From Polaromonas sp. (GTDB taxonomy: Bacteria > Pseudomonadota > Gammaproteobacteria > Burkholderiales > Burkholderiaceae_C), in the NCBI GenBank assembly GCA_026400075.1, contig JAPLPS010000070.1:1-52072 (forward strand): 52,072 nt of DNA, read 5' to 3'. A model generated the notes under the pieces. It ran no database searches and was not told the DNA's origin. It was given only the letters and a program-made list of their open reading frames with translations. Of this stretch, positions 28,860 to 38,379 are shown piece by piece (position 1 is the stretch's first letter; each line of letters starts with the position of its first letter). The translations under genes were made by a program, and so were the position numbers.

Positions 28860-29753
28860 TCAGTGTGAATCGTGGGCCTGTCCCACGTAAATCAGCGTCA
28901 ACATCATGAAGATGAAGGCTTGCAGCGTGATCACCAGAATGTGAAAGATACTCCACACGGTTCCGGCGACAACATGCCCAAATCCCAGCCAGAACATACC
29001 CGAGAGGGGGTTGAACTGCCAGGCCCATGTGCCACCCATCAGGGCGATCAGCATGAAAACCAGTTCACCGGCAAACATGTTGCCGAACAACCGCATACCA
29101 TGAGACATGGTCTTGGCGGCGAATTCAATCATTTGCATCAGGAAGTTGACCGGGTACAAAAACCATTTGTCGCCGAACGGCGCGGCAATCAGCTCGTGCG
29201 CCCAGCCGCCAATGCCCTTGATCTTGATGTTGTACACCAGGCAGACCAGCAGCACGCTCGATGACAGGCCCAGCGTCGTGGACACATCAGCCGTCGGCAC
29301 GACGCGCATGTAATTATTGAAGCCCAGTGCTGGACCGGCGCTGTGCCACAGGGTTGGAATTGCATCGACCGGCAGCATGTCCATCGCGTTCATCAGGAAA
29401 ATCCAGACAAACACGGTCAGTGCCAATGGCGACACCAGCTTGCGGCTGGTAGCGTTGTGAATCACGCCCTTGGCCTGGTTATCGACCATTTCGGACAGAA
29501 TTTCAACGGCAGCCTGAAAGCGGCCGGGTACGCCGGACGTGGCCTTGCTGGCGGCGCGCCAGAGAAAAAAGCAGCCGATCGCGCCAAGCAGAATGGAGTA
29601 AACCAGCGAGTCAAAATTGAACAGGCTGAAGTCAATAATGCCTTTTTGCTCAACGTTCTCAAAGGAGAAGTTTTTCTGCAAATGATGCAGGTGATGCTGG
29701 ATGTACTCTCCAGACGTCGGGGCATGTGTTCCAGCGTTTTCAGCAGCAGACAT
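28860..29753 (-). CDS. atpB: ATP synthase subunit a
   Basis: A protein of 297 residues with five or six membrane helices. MSHGMRLFGNMFAGELVFMLI holds the essential arginine of the proton channel. The 35-40-residue N-terminal leader, EYIQHHLHHLQKNF, is typical of betaproteobacterial AtpB. It forms the proton half-channels next to the c-ring. 66 bases upstream of atpE, 21 after atpI. Confidence 0.97.
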   Translation of the reverse strand: MSAAENAGTHAPTSGEYIQHHLHHLQKNFSFENVEQKGIIDFSLFNFDSLVYSILLGAIGCFFLWRAASKATSGVPGRFQAAVEILSEMVDNQAKGVIHNATSRKLVSPLALTVFVWIFLMNAMDMLPVDAIPTLWHSAGPALGFNNYMRVVPTADVSTTLGLSSSVLLVCLVYNIKIKGIGGWAHELIAAPFGDKWFLYPVNFLMQMIEFAAKTMSHGMRLFGNMFAGELVFMLIALMGGTWAWQFNPLSGMFWLGFGHVVAGTVWSIFHILVITLQAFIFMMLTLIYVGQAHDSH

Positions 29754-29774
29754 AGGTCACCAATTCGTCAATTT

Positions 29775-30359
29775 TCAAAAATTTTTGATCGAGTCTTTGC
29801 GCGCCGAGCGAAACCACATGGCCGCCCAATACACCTTCATCGTCACCACAAAGCCGGCCAATAAAGCCAGCCAACTTAATTCCGCAATCAGCCTTGGCGC
29901 GGCAACCAGCATTGCCACCGTCAAGGCAATCTTGACCAGTTCCCAGACAAAAAATCCAGCCAGCGCAGCATTTCCCTGCATCGCTGACTTCTGGCGCGAC
30001 AGCCCCCGTGCAAACAGGGCCGCAGGAAGCACCACCGCCAGCGCACCGTAGCCCGCCGACCAGGCCATCCGTAGCTGCCCTGTCAAAATCCAGGCCGCCA
30101 GTGTCACAAGGACACCCACGCCCACCTGTCCCGCTACCACTTGCCATAAAGAGACTGAAGGATTCGACTGGCGAATCTTTTCAGCTTCTTCACGCGTCAG
30201 GGGCTTGAACCCTTCATCCTGCGCCTCATCTACCAGATCATCTGCACCGTCCAGTGCCCTTGATGCATTCTGGACGGTTGGGTTTTGGCCCTGTTTCGTT
30301 GATTTCACCGATGCACCGTTTGTTGCATCAGTTGCCGCGTTTGCCATTTTGGACCTCAC
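29775..30359 (-). CDS. atpI: ATP synthase subunit I
   Basis: A protein of 194 residues. The first 75 are hydrophilic (KSTKQGQNPTVQNASRALDG), followed by about four membrane helices beginning SLWQVVAGQVGVGVLVTLAAW. AtpI helps assemble the c-ring and may aid Mg2+ uptake; it is the usual first gene of the operon. The long hydrophilic N-terminus is more than in E. coli AtpI. The operon promoter lies upstream (30404-30409). Confidence 0.88.
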   Translation of the reverse strand: MRSKMANAATDATNGASVKSTKQGQNPTVQNASRALDGADDLVDEAQDEGFKPLTREEAEKIRQSNPSVSLWQVVAGQVGVGVLVTLAAWILTGQLRMAWSAGYGALAVVLPAALFARGLSRQKSAMQGNAALAGFFVWELVKIALTVAMLVAAPRLIAELSWLALLAGFVVTMKVYWAAMWFRSARKDSIKNF

Positions 30360-30403
30360 AAATTACATGAAGGTTACGGGCGCCGTCCTCAGCAAAGCCT
30401 CTA

Positions 30404-30409
30404 ATTATA
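30404..30409 (-). promoter_or_regulatory. Probable -10 box of the atp operon
   Basis: A perfect TATAAT on the minus strand, 45 bases upstream of the atpI ATG, in the only AT-rich stretch between atpI and the divergent membrane-protein gene. The -35 region has no good TTGACA match at 16-18 bases, so an activator may be needed or the true -35 is weak. The 231-base gap 30360-30590 holds no other gene. Confidence 0.5.
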
Positions 30410-30590
30410 CGTAGAAACCCCCATAAATTGATAAAAATTTCCGATGGGCGGATGCTTTGTGCCTGATGAGAATTCGCCAGTGCTGCAGAGCCGACCGGCA
30501 GGCGACAATAGCACCCTCCCGACGCCCTGAATTTTCTGAAATAGCGCGCCTCGGGGGAGCCTGCTCCTTGCTGTTAATGAAAGACGCGCC

Positions 30591-31037
30591 ATGCCCGCCC
30601 TGATGAAATTTCTCCACCTCCTTGCCGCAATCGCTTGGCTCGGCGGCATCGGTTTCATGCTGCTGGCGCTGCGCCCGGCCGCCGCCCAATTACTGGCGCC
30701 ACCACAGCGTATGCCCCTGATAGCGCAGGTTCTGCAGCGGTTTTTTGCGCTGGTGTGGGCCAGTATCGCGCTGTTATTGCTGACCGGCTTGAGCATGCTG
30801 CTGTCCACCGGAATGAAGCAAGCGCCGGTCGGCTGGCACCTGATGCTGGGCCTGGGATTGGTGATGTTTGCCCTGTTCGGCCATCTTTACTTTGGCCCTT
30901 TTCGTCGCCTGAAACAGGCGGTCAGCGCCGCCAACTGGCCCGAAGGCGGACGCCGCGCCGGACAGATTGCCACCCTGGCCGGCATCAATCTGATGCTGGG
31001 CGTGCTGGCCATTGGCGTAGTCATTTTCATAATCTGA
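30591..31037 (+). CDS. CopD-like four-helix membrane protein
   Basis: A protein of 148 residues with about four membrane helices. MKFLHLLAAIAWLGGIGFMLLALRP at the start is typical of CopD/DUF2214-type integral membrane proteins with a conserved histidine and tryptophan that may bind copper or haem. ATG 30591 or ATG 30603 (MKFLHLL) could be the start; neither has a strong ribosome site. It is divergent from the atp operon and followed by the YbeD gene after 60 bases. Function unproven. Confidence 0.7.
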   Translation: MPALMKFLHLLAAIAWLGGIGFMLLALRPAAAQLLAPPQRMPLIAQVLQRFFALVWASIALLLLTGLSMLLSTGMKQAPVGWHLMLGLGLVMFALFGHLYFGPFRRLKQAVSAANWPEGGRRAGQIATLAGINLMLGVLAIGVVIFII

Positions 31038-31097
31038 AATTACCTGCCATCTTATGATTACGAATAAAACCCGGCCAGCCCGCAAAGAACTCTCCCC

Positions 31098-31400
31098 ATG
31101 ACACATCCCACCCTCCCCGGCGCCGCGCCCGAGCCAAGCCGCACCGAGTCGCTGATTGAGTACCCCTCGCTCTTTCCCATCAAGGTCATGGGCCTGAAGG
31201 TTGAGAGCCTGGTCCACACCATCACTCTGATTGCCCACCAGTTCGACCCGACATTCGACGCCAGCACGATCACGCTGCGCGAGAGCAAGGGCGGCAAATA
31301 CCTGAGCGTGACCATCACCGTGACGGCCACCAGCCGCGAGCAGCTCGACGAGCTGTACCGCACGCTGTCCACCCACCCGATGATTAAATACGTGCTGTAA
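31098..31400 (+). CDS. ybeD: YbeD/DUF493 family protein
   Basis: A protein of 100 residues. [53 protein letters not shown] and the ending MIKYVL match YbeD (DUF493), a small ferredoxin-like fold with an ACT-like shape. In E. coli ybeD lies just before lipB; here a UPF0149 gene intervenes. A regulatory role in lipoate metabolism is suggested by synteny only. Confidence 0.9.
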   Translation: MTHPTLPGAAPEPSRTESLIEYPSLFPIKVMGLKVESLVHTITLIAHQFDPTFDASTITLRESKGGKYLSVTITVTATSREQLDELYRTLSTHPMIKYVL

Positions 31401-31524
31401 GCCAGCCGCACCGACCCAGGCCGTACAAGCCCGCACAAGCCCGCAAACGAGTGGCGCCCGATGGTCAAGCCGCGCAGGCGTTACGCTATCGCCCCATCGG
31501 CATGACTTTTCCTCTTTTATTGCC

Positions 31525-32298
31525 ATGAACGACTTCCTCGACTACACCGCAGCGCATCCTCTGGCGCCGCAAGAAGCCCTCCAGCCGCTGACCCGCGCAG
31601 AATGCGACGAGCTGCTTGGCCTGTTCAATGACGCCGGTCTGCCCGCCAGCGCCATGTCCGCCGAAATGGCCGATGGCTACCTCACCGCCTGCGCGATTGG
31701 CCCTGTTGACGTACCCAGCCACGAGTGGATGACAGCGATTTTTGGCCAGTCCAAATTGCCGGTTTGCGCCGATGAACGCCAGCAACAGCGCCTGCTGCAA
31801 CTGCTGCTGCGCCGCCGGAGCGACATTGAAACCCTCACCTCGGCGGCGCGGGACACCCTCGCGCCCGGCCAGCTGTTCACGCCCTTGACCACAAAAGTGG
31901 ACGACGCAGCGCGCATCACCCCCTACCAGCTCGACAAAAACGAAAAACGCCTGGGCCGCTGGGACTACCAGGACTGGAGCGCAGGCTTTCGCCGCGCCAT
32001 GCTGGCCTATCGGGAATGGAATATCGTCGTCCACAACCTCGACTACTTCAACCTGATCACTCCCATCATTTTGCTCGGCGAGGGCTACAACCCCGACCAG
32101 CCTGCGCTGCAGATCGAACAAGACAGCGAGCTGCCCGGCCAGCTGTCGCAAAGCATCCACGACATCCGCGACTTCTGGCTGGCCCGCAAAAATACGCCCG
32201 CCCCGATGCCCTATCAGCGCGAAGACAGCAAGGTCGGGCGCAACGACCCCTGCCCATGCGGCAGCGGCAAAAAATACAAGAAATGCTGCGGCGCCTGA
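31525..32298 (+). CDS. UPF0149/YecA family protein with SEC-C motif
   Basis: A protein of 257 residues. The N-terminal helical UPF0149 domain (about 20-200) is YecA/YgfB-like, with [22 protein letters not shown]. The C-terminus, [20 protein letters not shown], is a SEC-C zinc-binding motif, as in SecA. A basic stretch precedes it. It is likely to bind zinc and a partner protein or ribosome-associated factor; function unknown. It lies between the YbeD gene and lipB. Confidence 0.9.
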   Translation: MNDFLDYTAAHPLAPQEALQPLTRAECDELLGLFNDAGLPASAMSAEMADGYLTACAIGPVDVPSHEWMTAIFGQSKLPVCADERQQQRLLQLLLRRRSDIETLTSAARDTLAPGQLFTPLTTKVDDAARITPYQLDKNEKRLGRWDYQDWSAGFRRAMLAYREWNIVVHNLDYFNLITPIILLGEGYNPDQPALQIEQDSELPGQLSQSIHDIRDFWLARKNTPAPMPYQREDSKVGRNDPCPCGSGKKYKKCCGA

Positions 32299-32373
32299 CG
32301 CCCCAGGCAGCGCGCAGCCCGACGGCCTTCACGCATGGCCGCCCGGCTGGCGACTTTTGATTGAAGCAAAACT

Positions 32374-33051
32374 GTGATAAGCATTGAGATACACCGGCTA
32401 GGCCGCCTCGATTACCCGGCCACCGTCCAGGCGATGCAGGAGTTCACCGCCGCGCGCGATGAAACGACACCCGATGCGCTATGGATTTGCGAGCACGCCC
32501 CAGTCTATACACAAGGTCTGGCCGGAAAAACCGACCATATCCTGAACCCCGGCGACATCCCCGTCGTGCAGACCAACCGGGGCGGTCAGGTGACGTTTCA
32601 CGGCCCCGGTCAGGTGGTGGCCTATCCGCTGATTGACCTGAAACGGGCTGGCTACTTCGTCAAGGAATATGTCTATCGCATCGAAGAAGCCGTGCTCAAC
32701 ACGCTGGTGCATTTTGGCGTGACCGGCCACCGCGTGAGCGGCTCGCCCGGCATTTACGTGCGGCTGGCCGACCCGTTTTCCCATGCGGCGCTGACCGGCC
32801 CGGCGCACCCGTCCGACCCGTTTCGCGGCCTGGGCAAAATTGCCGCGCTCGGCATCAAGGTCAGCCGCCACTGCACTTACCACGGCGTCGCGCTGAACGT
32901 CGCGATGGATCTTGAACCCTACTCGCGCATCAACCCCTGCGGCTACGCCGGGCTGACGACCACCGATCTTTCTACAATCGGCGTACCCGCCAGCTGGCAG
33001 GAAGCGGCAGACGTGCTGGGCCACAAACTCGCCACCCACCTGTCGCCTTGA
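32374..33051 (+). CDS. lipB: Octanoyl-[ACP]:protein N-octanoyltransferase LipB
   Basis: A protein of 225 residues starting at GTG 32374. [35 protein letters not shown] and [24 protein letters not shown] (lysine and GIKV signature) are LipB motifs, and [14 protein letters not shown] holds the catalytic cysteine. It transfers octanoate from acyl carrier protein to lipoyl domains, the first step of lipoate synthesis. A 40-base gap separates it from lipA. Confidence 0.95.
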   Translation: MISIEIHRLGRLDYPATVQAMQEFTAARDETTPDALWICEHAPVYTQGLAGKTDHILNPGDIPVVQTNRGGQVTFHGPGQVVAYPLIDLKRAGYFVKEYVYRIEEAVLNTLVHFGVTGHRVSGSPGIYVRLADPFSHAALTGPAHPSDPFRGLGKIAALGIKVSRHCTYHGVALNVAMDLEPYSRINPCGYAGLTTTDLSTIGVPASWQEAADVLGHKLATHLSP

Positions 33052-33086
33052 CTTGGCCAAAACACTCGCAAAAAATACCCCACACC

Positions 33087-34121
33087 ATGAGCCATCCAGA
33101 CGCCCTGCAACCCGCAAATCCTGCCGCCCCCATCAACCCCGTCGTCCGCGAAGCCCAGAGCCAGCAGGACTACAACCCGCTGGCCAAGCAAAAAGCCGCC
33201 GCCAAACTCTCGCGCATTCCGGTCAAGGTCGAGCGCGGCGAGCTGCTGAAAAAACCCGAGTGGATCCGCGTCAAGGCGGGCAGCCCGACCACGCGCTTTT
33301 ACGAGATCAAGGACGTGCTGCGCCAGAACAAGCTGGTGACGGTGTGCGAGGAAGCCAGCTGCCCGAACATTGGCGAATGCTTCGGCAAGGGCACGGCCAC
33401 CTTCATGATCATGGGCGACAAATGCACGCGGCGCTGCCCGTTTTGCGACGTGGGCCACGGCCGCCCGGATCCGCTGGACGTGAATGAGCCGGAAAACCTG
33501 GCCAAGACGATTGCCGCGCTGAAGCTGAAATACGTCGTCATCACCAGCGTGGACCGCGACGACCTGCGCGACGGCGGCGCCCAGCATTTTGTCGATTGCA
33601 TCGCCCGCATCCGCGAACTCTCGCCGACCACGCAGATCGAAGTGCTGGTGCCCGACTTCCGGGGCCGCGACGACCGCGCGCTGGAAATCCTCAAAGCCGC
33701 GCCGCCCGACGTGATGAACCACAATTTAGAGACCGCGCCGCGCCTGTACAAGGAAGCGCGCCCCGGCTCCGACTACCAGTTCTCGCTGAACCTGCTGAAA
33801 AAATTCAAGGCACTGCACCCCGACGTTCCCACCAAGAGCGGCATCATGGTCGGCCTGGGCGAGACCGACGAAGAAATCCTGCAAGTCATGCAGGACATGC
33901 GCGACCACGGCATCAACATGCTGACGATTGGCCAGTACCTAGCGCCTTCGACCAGCCACCTGCCGGTGCGCCGCTACGTCCACCCGGACACCTTCAAGAT
34001 GTTTGAGGAAAAAGCTTACGAGATGGGCTTTAGTCACGCCGCCATCGGTGCAATGGTGCGCTCCAGCTACCACGCAGACCAGCAGGCTGGCCATGTGCTG
34101 GCAGCGGCGCCGGACGCCTGA
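33087..34121 (+). CDS. lipA: Lipoyl synthase LipA
   Basis: A protein of 344 residues from ATG 33087. The auxiliary cluster motif [12 protein letters not shown] begins at residue 87 and the radical-SAM motif CTRRCPFC at 113-120. Later blocks [25 protein letters not shown] and GLGETDEEI complete the family. It inserts two sulphurs into octanoyl domains made by LipB. Last gene of the lipB-lipA pair. A 7-base inverted repeat overlaps the stop. Confidence 0.97.
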   Translation: MSHPDALQPANPAAPINPVVREAQSQQDYNPLAKQKAAAKLSRIPVKVERGELLKKPEWIRVKAGSPTTRFYEIKDVLRQNKLVTVCEEASCPNIGECFGKGTATFMIMGDKCTRRCPFCDVGHGRPDPLDVNEPENLAKTIAALKLKYVVITSVDRDDLRDGGAQHFVDCIARIRELSPTTQIEVLVPDFRGRDDRALEILKAAPPDVMNHNLETAPRLYKEARPGSDYQFSLNLLKKFKALHPDVPTKSGIMVGLGETDEEILQVMQDMRDHGINMLTIGQYLAPSTSHLPVRRYVHPDTFKMFEEKAYEMGFSHAAIGAMVRSSYHADQQAGHVLAAAPDA

Positions 34122-34135
34122 AGCTGACTCAGGCG
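34115..34135. terminator. Weak inverted repeat between converging lipA and AhpD-like genes
   Basis: CGCCTGA (34115-34121) and TCAGGCG (34129-34135) form a perfect 7-base stem with a 7-base loop that covers both stop codons. There is no T-run on either strand, so it may act only as a structural block or RNA-stability element. Confidence 0.35.
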
Positions 34136-34476
34136 GGCGCGAGTTTTTCCCAGGCTGCGATGGTCTCGGCGGCATACATCAGCGCCGGGCCACCGCCCAT
34201 ATAGACGCACACGGCCAGCATTTCCTCCAGCTCAGCGCGCGTGCATTGCAGCTTGTGCAGCGCCTTGACGTGAAAACCGATGCAGCCCGAGCAGTGCTGC
34301 GTGATGCCTATCGCCAGCGCCATCAGCTCCTTGTGTTTGGCGCTGAGCGCGCCTTCGGCCATCGCCGCGCGGGCCAGTTGCCCAAAGCCAGCCATCGCTT
34401 CAGGCTGGGCCTTGCGCAGCGGCGACAAGCCTGCGCTGATGTCCTGAATCAACGTGGCGTGGTCAAACGTAGTCAT
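34129..34476 (-). CDS. AhpD/carboxymuconolactone decarboxylase-like protein
   Basis: A protein of 115 residues. KHKELMALAIGITQHCSGC is a conserved CMD helix with the redox CxxC (CSGC) followed by a histidine, as in AhpD; LEEMLAVCVYMGGGPALMYA ends the fold. It is likely a peroxidase-related thiol protein or homotrimeric scavenger. ATG 34476 is the start; the ptsI stop lies 36 bases upstream. The specific partner is unknown. Confidence 0.87.
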   Translation of the reverse strand: MTTFDHATLIQDISAGLSPLRKAQPEAMAGFGQLARAAMAEGALSAKHKELMALAIGITQHCSGCIGFHVKALHKLQCTRAELEEMLAVCVYMGGGPALMYAAETIAAWEKLAPA

Positions 34477-34512
34477 GTCAATATCCCCGGATGGCGCCGC
34501 CCGGCGGGCGGC

Positions 34513-36276
34513 TCAAAGCAAAGTGCTGGGCTCGTCGCTGTCGAGCACTTCTTGCGCCCACAGCTTGAGCTTGGCGGTGTCGGCGCGCAAAATCTGCTGC
34601 TTGACCGCGAGAATCTGCGACGGGTGCATCGAAAAACTGCGCAGCCCCAGCCCGAGCAGCAGCCGCGTCATGCCGACATCGCCCGCCATTTCACCGCACA
34701 CGGTGACGCCTTTTCCCTGAACCTGGCACTGGGCAATCGTGTCGGCAATCAGGCGCAGCACCGCCGGGTGGCAGGGATCGTACAGATGCGCCACCGCCTC
34801 GTCGGCCCGGTCAATGGCCAGAACGTACTGAATCAGGTCGTTGGTGCCAATCGACAGGAAATCAAAATGCTTCAAAAATAGCGGCACCGTCAGCGCTGCC
34901 GCCGGTATCTCGATCATCGCGCCCAGCCGCACCGGGCCATAGGGAATGCAATGCTTGTCCAGCTGCTCGCGGGCCAGGGCAATCATCGCCAGGGTCTGGC
35001 GAATTTCACTGACATGCGCCAGCATCGGCACCAGCAAATTGACCCGGCCATGAAAAGCCGCCCGCAAAATGGCGCGCAGCTGCGCCAAGAACATCGGCGG
35101 ATCCGCCAGGCTCCAGCGAATCGCACGCAGCCCCAGCGCCGGATTCAGCTGGCCGTCCTGGGCCTTGCCGGAAAAGCGATCCAGCGGCTTGTCCGAGCCG
35201 ATATCGACCGTGCGTATCGTCACCGGCATGCCCTGCATGCCGTCGATGGCCTTGCGGTAAGCCTGGTACTGCTCGTTTTCGTCAGGCAGCTTGCCTTTGC
35301 GGCCCATGAACAGGAATTCGCTGCGGAACAGCCCCACGCCGACCGCGCCGGCCTGCACCGCGCCCAGCGTGTCCTCGGGCAGTTCAATATTGGCCAGCAG
35401 CTCGATGCGCTGGCCGTCCAGCGTCAGCGAGGGCGTGTTCCTGAGCCGGTTCAGCCGCTGGCGCTCCAGCTCGCCCTGACGCTGTTTAAAACCGTATTCA
35501 GCCAGGATGATCGGCGAAGGATCGACGATCAAGACGCCCGCCTCGCCGTCGATGATGACCCAGTCGTCCTGCTTGATCAGCTGGCTGGCGCTGCGCGCCC
35601 CGACCACCGCCGGAATGTCCATGCTGCGCGCCACAATCGCCGTGTGTGAGGTCTTGCCGCCCACATCGGTGGCAAAACCGGCAAACAGGCTCTGCTTGAA
35701 CTGCAGCATGTCGGCGGGCGAAATATCGTGCGCCACCAGCACCAGCGGCACATCGAGCGTGTCGTCGAGCAGCAGATCCTGCGACTGCTTGCGGCTGCTG
35801 CCAGCGCGCACGCCCGGATGCTGCAGCGGCGAAGCCCCGCCCTTCATGTGGCGCAGGATGCGCTCAACCACCTGCTCCAGATCGGCCTTGCGCTCGCGCA
35901 GGTACTCGTCTTCCATCTCGTCGAACTGGCGCGCAATCAGCTCGTACTGGGTGATCAGCGCCCACTCGGCGTTGTAATGCCGGTCAACAATCCAGTGCTT
36001 GACGCCGCCAATCAGCTGCTCGTCCTGCAGCAGCATCAGATGCACATCAAGCAGGGCGGCGATTTCATGCGGCGCGTCCGTCGGCAGCTCGTGCTGCAGG
36101 CGGGTGATTTCCTCCATCACGGCGTTGCGGGAAAGGCGCACCCGCTCGATTTCGGCCTCGGTTTTTTCGGGCTCGATAAAGTACTGGCCGACATCGGCCC
36201 GGCTGGAGGCCACCAGCACCGCGCGGCCAATCGCCACGCCGCGCGAAACTACCAGACCGTGGACTGAAAAAGTCAT
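34513..36276 (-). CDS. ptsI: Phosphoenolpyruvate-protein phosphotransferase, enzyme I
   Basis: A protein of 587 residues, EI length, without the GAF domain of PtsP. The phosphorylated histidine lies in GGKTSHTAIVARSMDIPAVVG (H211). The PEP site has FRSEFLFMGR, GIRAIRWSLA, IEIPAAAL, and GTNDLIQYVLA, with CGEMAGD near the end. It takes phosphate from PEP to HPr. Together with the HPr and EIIA(Man) genes directly upstream it makes a PTS phosphorelay with no sugar permease in view, as is common in betaproteobacteria, where it regulates rather than transports. Confidence 0.95.
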   Translation of the reverse strand: MTFSVHGLVVSRGVAIGRAVLVASSRADVGQYFIEPEKTEAEIERVRLSRNAVMEEITRLQHELPTDAPHEIAALLDVHLMLLQDEQLIGGVKHWIVDRHYNAEWALITQYELIARQFDEMEDEYLRERKADLEQVVERILRHMKGGASPLQHPGVRAGSSRKQSQDLLLDDTLDVPLVLVAHDISPADMLQFKQSLFAGFATDVGGKTSHTAIVARSMDIPAVVGARSASQLIKQDDWVIIDGEAGVLIVDPSPIILAEYGFKQRQGELERQRLNRLRNTPSLTLDGQRIELLANIELPEDTLGAVQAGAVGVGLFRSEFLFMGRKGKLPDENEQYQAYRKAIDGMQGMPVTIRTVDIGSDKPLDRFSGKAQDGQLNPALGLRAIRWSLADPPMFLAQLRAILRAAFHGRVNLLVPMLAHVSEIRQTLAMIALAREQLDKHCIPYGPVRLGAMIEIPAAALTVPLFLKHFDFLSIGTNDLIQYVLAIDRADEAVAHLYDPCHPAVLRLIADTIAQCQVQGKGVTVCGEMAGDVGMTRLLLGLGLRSFSMHPSQILAVKQQILRADTAKLKLWAQEVLDSDEPSTLL

Positions 36277-36286
36277 ACCGCTGGCC

Positions 36287-36556
36287 TCACTCCCCTTCGC
36301 CGAACTTGTCCGCCACGAGGGCCAGCAAGGCCTCCATTGCGGCCTGCTCGTCGGGCCCGCTGGTTTCGATTTCGACCGTGCTGCCCAGCCCGGCGGCCAG
36401 CATCATCACGCCCATGATGCTTTTGGCGTTGACCCGGCGCTCGCCCTTGCTCATCCAGACTTCGCAGGAAAAGCTGCCCGCGAGCTTGGTGAATTTGGCC
36501 GAGGCTCTGGCGTGCAGGCCGAGTTTATTGCTGATGCTGGTGTGCGTCTTGATCAT
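36287..36556 (-). CDS. ptsH: HPr phosphocarrier
   Basis: A protein of 89 residues. LHARASAKFTKL with histidine 15 as the phosphoacceptor and NAKSIMGVMMLAAG, which carries a serine at the site used for regulation by HprK in other bacteria. It transfers phosphate from EI to the EIIA. Its start lies inside the 3' end of the EIIA gene (32-base overlap) and its stop 10 bases before ptsI, so the three are co-translated. Confidence 0.95.
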   Translation of the reverse strand: MIKTHTSISNKLGLHARASAKFTKLAGSFSCEVWMSKGERRVNAKSIMGVMMLAAGLGSTVEIETSGPDEQAAMEALLALVADKFGEGE

Positions 36557-36968
36557 GATTTTTACGGACTTGATTTTGGGGTGCGGTGATGGCGACCTGC
36601 ATCACGCCCTGGGTGGCGCCGACCAGCGCCCGCGCCACCAGGGCGTCGAGCGGCTCATTGCGGTACGAGACAGCGCGCAGCAGCATCGGCAGATTCAGGC
36701 CGGTGACCAGCTTGACGCTGACGCCATCGACCAGTTTTTGCGCCACATTGCAGGGCGTGGCGCCAAAGATATCGGTCAGGATCAGCGCCTGGGCGCTGCC
36801 CAGCTGCGCCAGCATAATGCGCGCCTGGGCCAGCGTTTCTTCGGGCGGCATGTTCGGCTGCACATCGAGCGCGGCCACATCGGCGGCTTGCTCCGGAAAC
36901 ACATGCAACGCGCCCGCCCGGAAAGCGGAGGCCAAAGGCGCATGGGCGATGATGAAAATGCTGTTCAT
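36525..36968 (-). CDS. PTS EIIA (mannose-family) protein
   Basis: A protein of 147 residues from ATG 36968 (MNSIFIIAHAPLA). The histidine in IIAHAPLA is the phosphorylation site of the EIIA(Man) superfamily. ILTDIFGATPCNVAQKL and LVTGLNLPMLLRAVSYR are the other family motifs. It receives phosphate from HPr; no EIIB/EIIC is nearby, so it is likely a regulatory output. The C-terminus is a short charged tail. The gene overlaps ptsH by 32 bases. Confidence 0.9.
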   Translation of the reverse strand: MNSIFIIAHAPLASAFRAGALHVFPEQAADVAALDVQPNMPPEETLAQARIMLAQLGSAQALILTDIFGATPCNVAQKLVDGVSVKLVTGLNLPMLLRAVSYRNEPLDALVARALVGATQGVMQVAITAPQNQVRKNHDQDAHQHQQ

Positions 36969-37058
36969 TGCGATCAATTATCAGCGTTTAAGCGGGTGCC
37001 AATCGATGTACCGCGATGCCGTGCCCTGGAAAACAACGCAAAGCCCCCGCCTCGGCCG

Positions 37059-37964
37059 TCAAGCACTTGCCGTGTGCGGCATACCGCTGGCGCAAACGCG
37101 GCAACTGACCTGCCCGAGCCGACGGTGGTAAGCCACAGTGGTACCGGCGGCAATTTCAGCGCCGCAATGGTCGCAAACGGTGGCGTCCATCAGGGTTTCG
37201 CTGGCAAAACCCTCGATAAAAATTTCTTCCTCGCCGACCCGGCGCGGCCAGACTTCGGTCTTGACCATGTCGGGGCGAAAGTGTTCCTCGATGCGCACCC
37301 AGCGGCTGATCTGCCCAGGGCTCAGCTTCTGTGCCTGCAGGGCCTGCAGCATCAGCGCCTGGCGATGCTCAAACAGGGCCTCGGAAATAATCATCCAGTG
37401 GTGCGCGTTGCGCGGGCGGTCGCCAAAATAGACTTTTTCGCCAGTCACGCACTGCTTCATGAAGGAATACTGCTTGTCAGTCACCCTGTCCTTGGTGACG
37501 CGCCCAAAAAAAGGACTCAGCAAGGGGTCTGCATACACCCGCTCATAAAAATCTTCCAGCACCCGGCGCACAGTCTTGCCGTCTTCGAGCTCCGCCCAGA
37601 GTTCGGGGTCGGGCTCCGGGTAAGGCAATTCCGCAGAGGCAGCGGCGCAAGTGGCGGCGGCGACAGGCTCGTCAAACAGCGCCGGATCGACCAGGTCGGA
37701 CTCCAGCGCAGGCGCAATGCTCATGTCGCTCACGGCTTTGCATTTACAGGGAAGAAAATAGCGCTTTTCCAGCAAATGAGCCGCCAGTCCGCGCTGGGCC
37801 TTCTCGGGAACGTTGCCCTCTATGCACAAGGACAGACAGGTATGGCAAGCCCCGGCCTTGCAGGAAAACGGCACATCAATGCCCGCCCGCAGCAACGCGT
37901 TCAGCACCGTTTCACCGGCCAACGGCGTCACGGCCCGATCACCATAGCGCAGCGTCAGGCTCAT
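37059..37964 (-). CDS. 2Fe-2S ferredoxin-truncated haemoglobin-zinc ribbon fusion
   Basis: A protein of 301 residues from ATG 37964. Residues about 1-80 are a plant-type 2Fe-2S ferredoxin: SCKAGACHTC (C35, C40, C43) and LPCKC (C73). After a linker, about 125-245 are a truncated haemoglobin, with DFYERVYADPLLSPFFGRV, YFGDRPRNAHHWMIISEALF (probable proximal histidine in HHW) and IEEHFRP. The C-terminus has CDHC and CRVC, a zinc-ribbon pattern. Fusing a one-electron donor to a globin suggests a nitric-oxide dioxygenase/reductase or oxygen-sensing role (inference). It lies one base after a roadblock gene. Confidence 0.8.
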   Translation of the reverse strand: MSLTLRYGDRAVTPLAGETVLNALLRAGIDVPFSCKAGACHTCLSLCIEGNVPEKAQRGLAAHLLEKRYFLPCKCKAVSDMSIAPALESDLVDPALFDEPVAAATCAAASAELPYPEPDPELWAELEDGKTVRRVLEDFYERVYADPLLSPFFGRVTKDRVTDKQYSFMKQCVTGEKVYFGDRPRNAHHWMIISEALFEHRQALMLQALQAQKLSPGQISRWVRIEEHFRPDMVKTEVWPRRVGEEEIFIEGFASETLMDATVCDHCGAEIAAGTTVAYHRRLGQVSCRVCASGMPHTASA

Positions 37965-37965
37965 T

Positions 37966-38379
37966 TCAGTCTTTCTGCAACGCGGCCAGTTCGGACAAGG
38001 CCCGCGCCGTATTGCGGGTTTCAAGAATCAGCTGACCGAGTTTGGCCGCCGGACTGGCCGCCACCGCCAGCACGCCGACATCGCCGGCGCGGGTCAGCAG
38101 CATAGGCCCCAGGCTGCCGTCAAGGATGATCTGGCGCAGATCGCCCCGGCTGACCTCCTTGGCCGCGCGATTGGCCAGCGCCAGCAAGGAAGCGCACATC
38201 GCGCCGAACCGGTCGGCATCCACTTCTTGGGACATGACGGAGGCGATGATCAGCCCGTCGTGGGAGACCAGCGCAGTCGCCTCGACGTTTTCCGATGCCG
38301 CGCACAGGCCGCGCAAAGTGGAGCGGGTTTTGCTGGCAAGGACTTCGGCAGAACTTTTTTCAGAATTCTCAAAATTCAT
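37966..38379 (-). CDS. Roadblock/LC7 domain protein, MglB-like
   Basis: A protein of 137 residues. SENVEATALVSHDGLIIASV, FGAMCASLLALANRAAKE and GDVGVLAVAAS follow the roadblock/LC7 pattern; bacterial members such as MglB regulate small Ras-like GTPases. The start ATG 38379 is in the TTCAT target that borders a mobile-element hairpin, so its upstream region was replaced by element A. It abuts the ferredoxin-globin fusion gene downstream. Confidence 0.8.
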   Translation of the reverse strand: MNFENSEKSSAEVLASKTRSTLRGLCAASENVEATALVSHDGLIIASVMSQEVDADRFGAMCASLLALANRAAKEVSRGDLRQIILDGSLGPMLLTRAGDVGVLAVAASPAAKLGQLILETRNTARALSELAALQKD

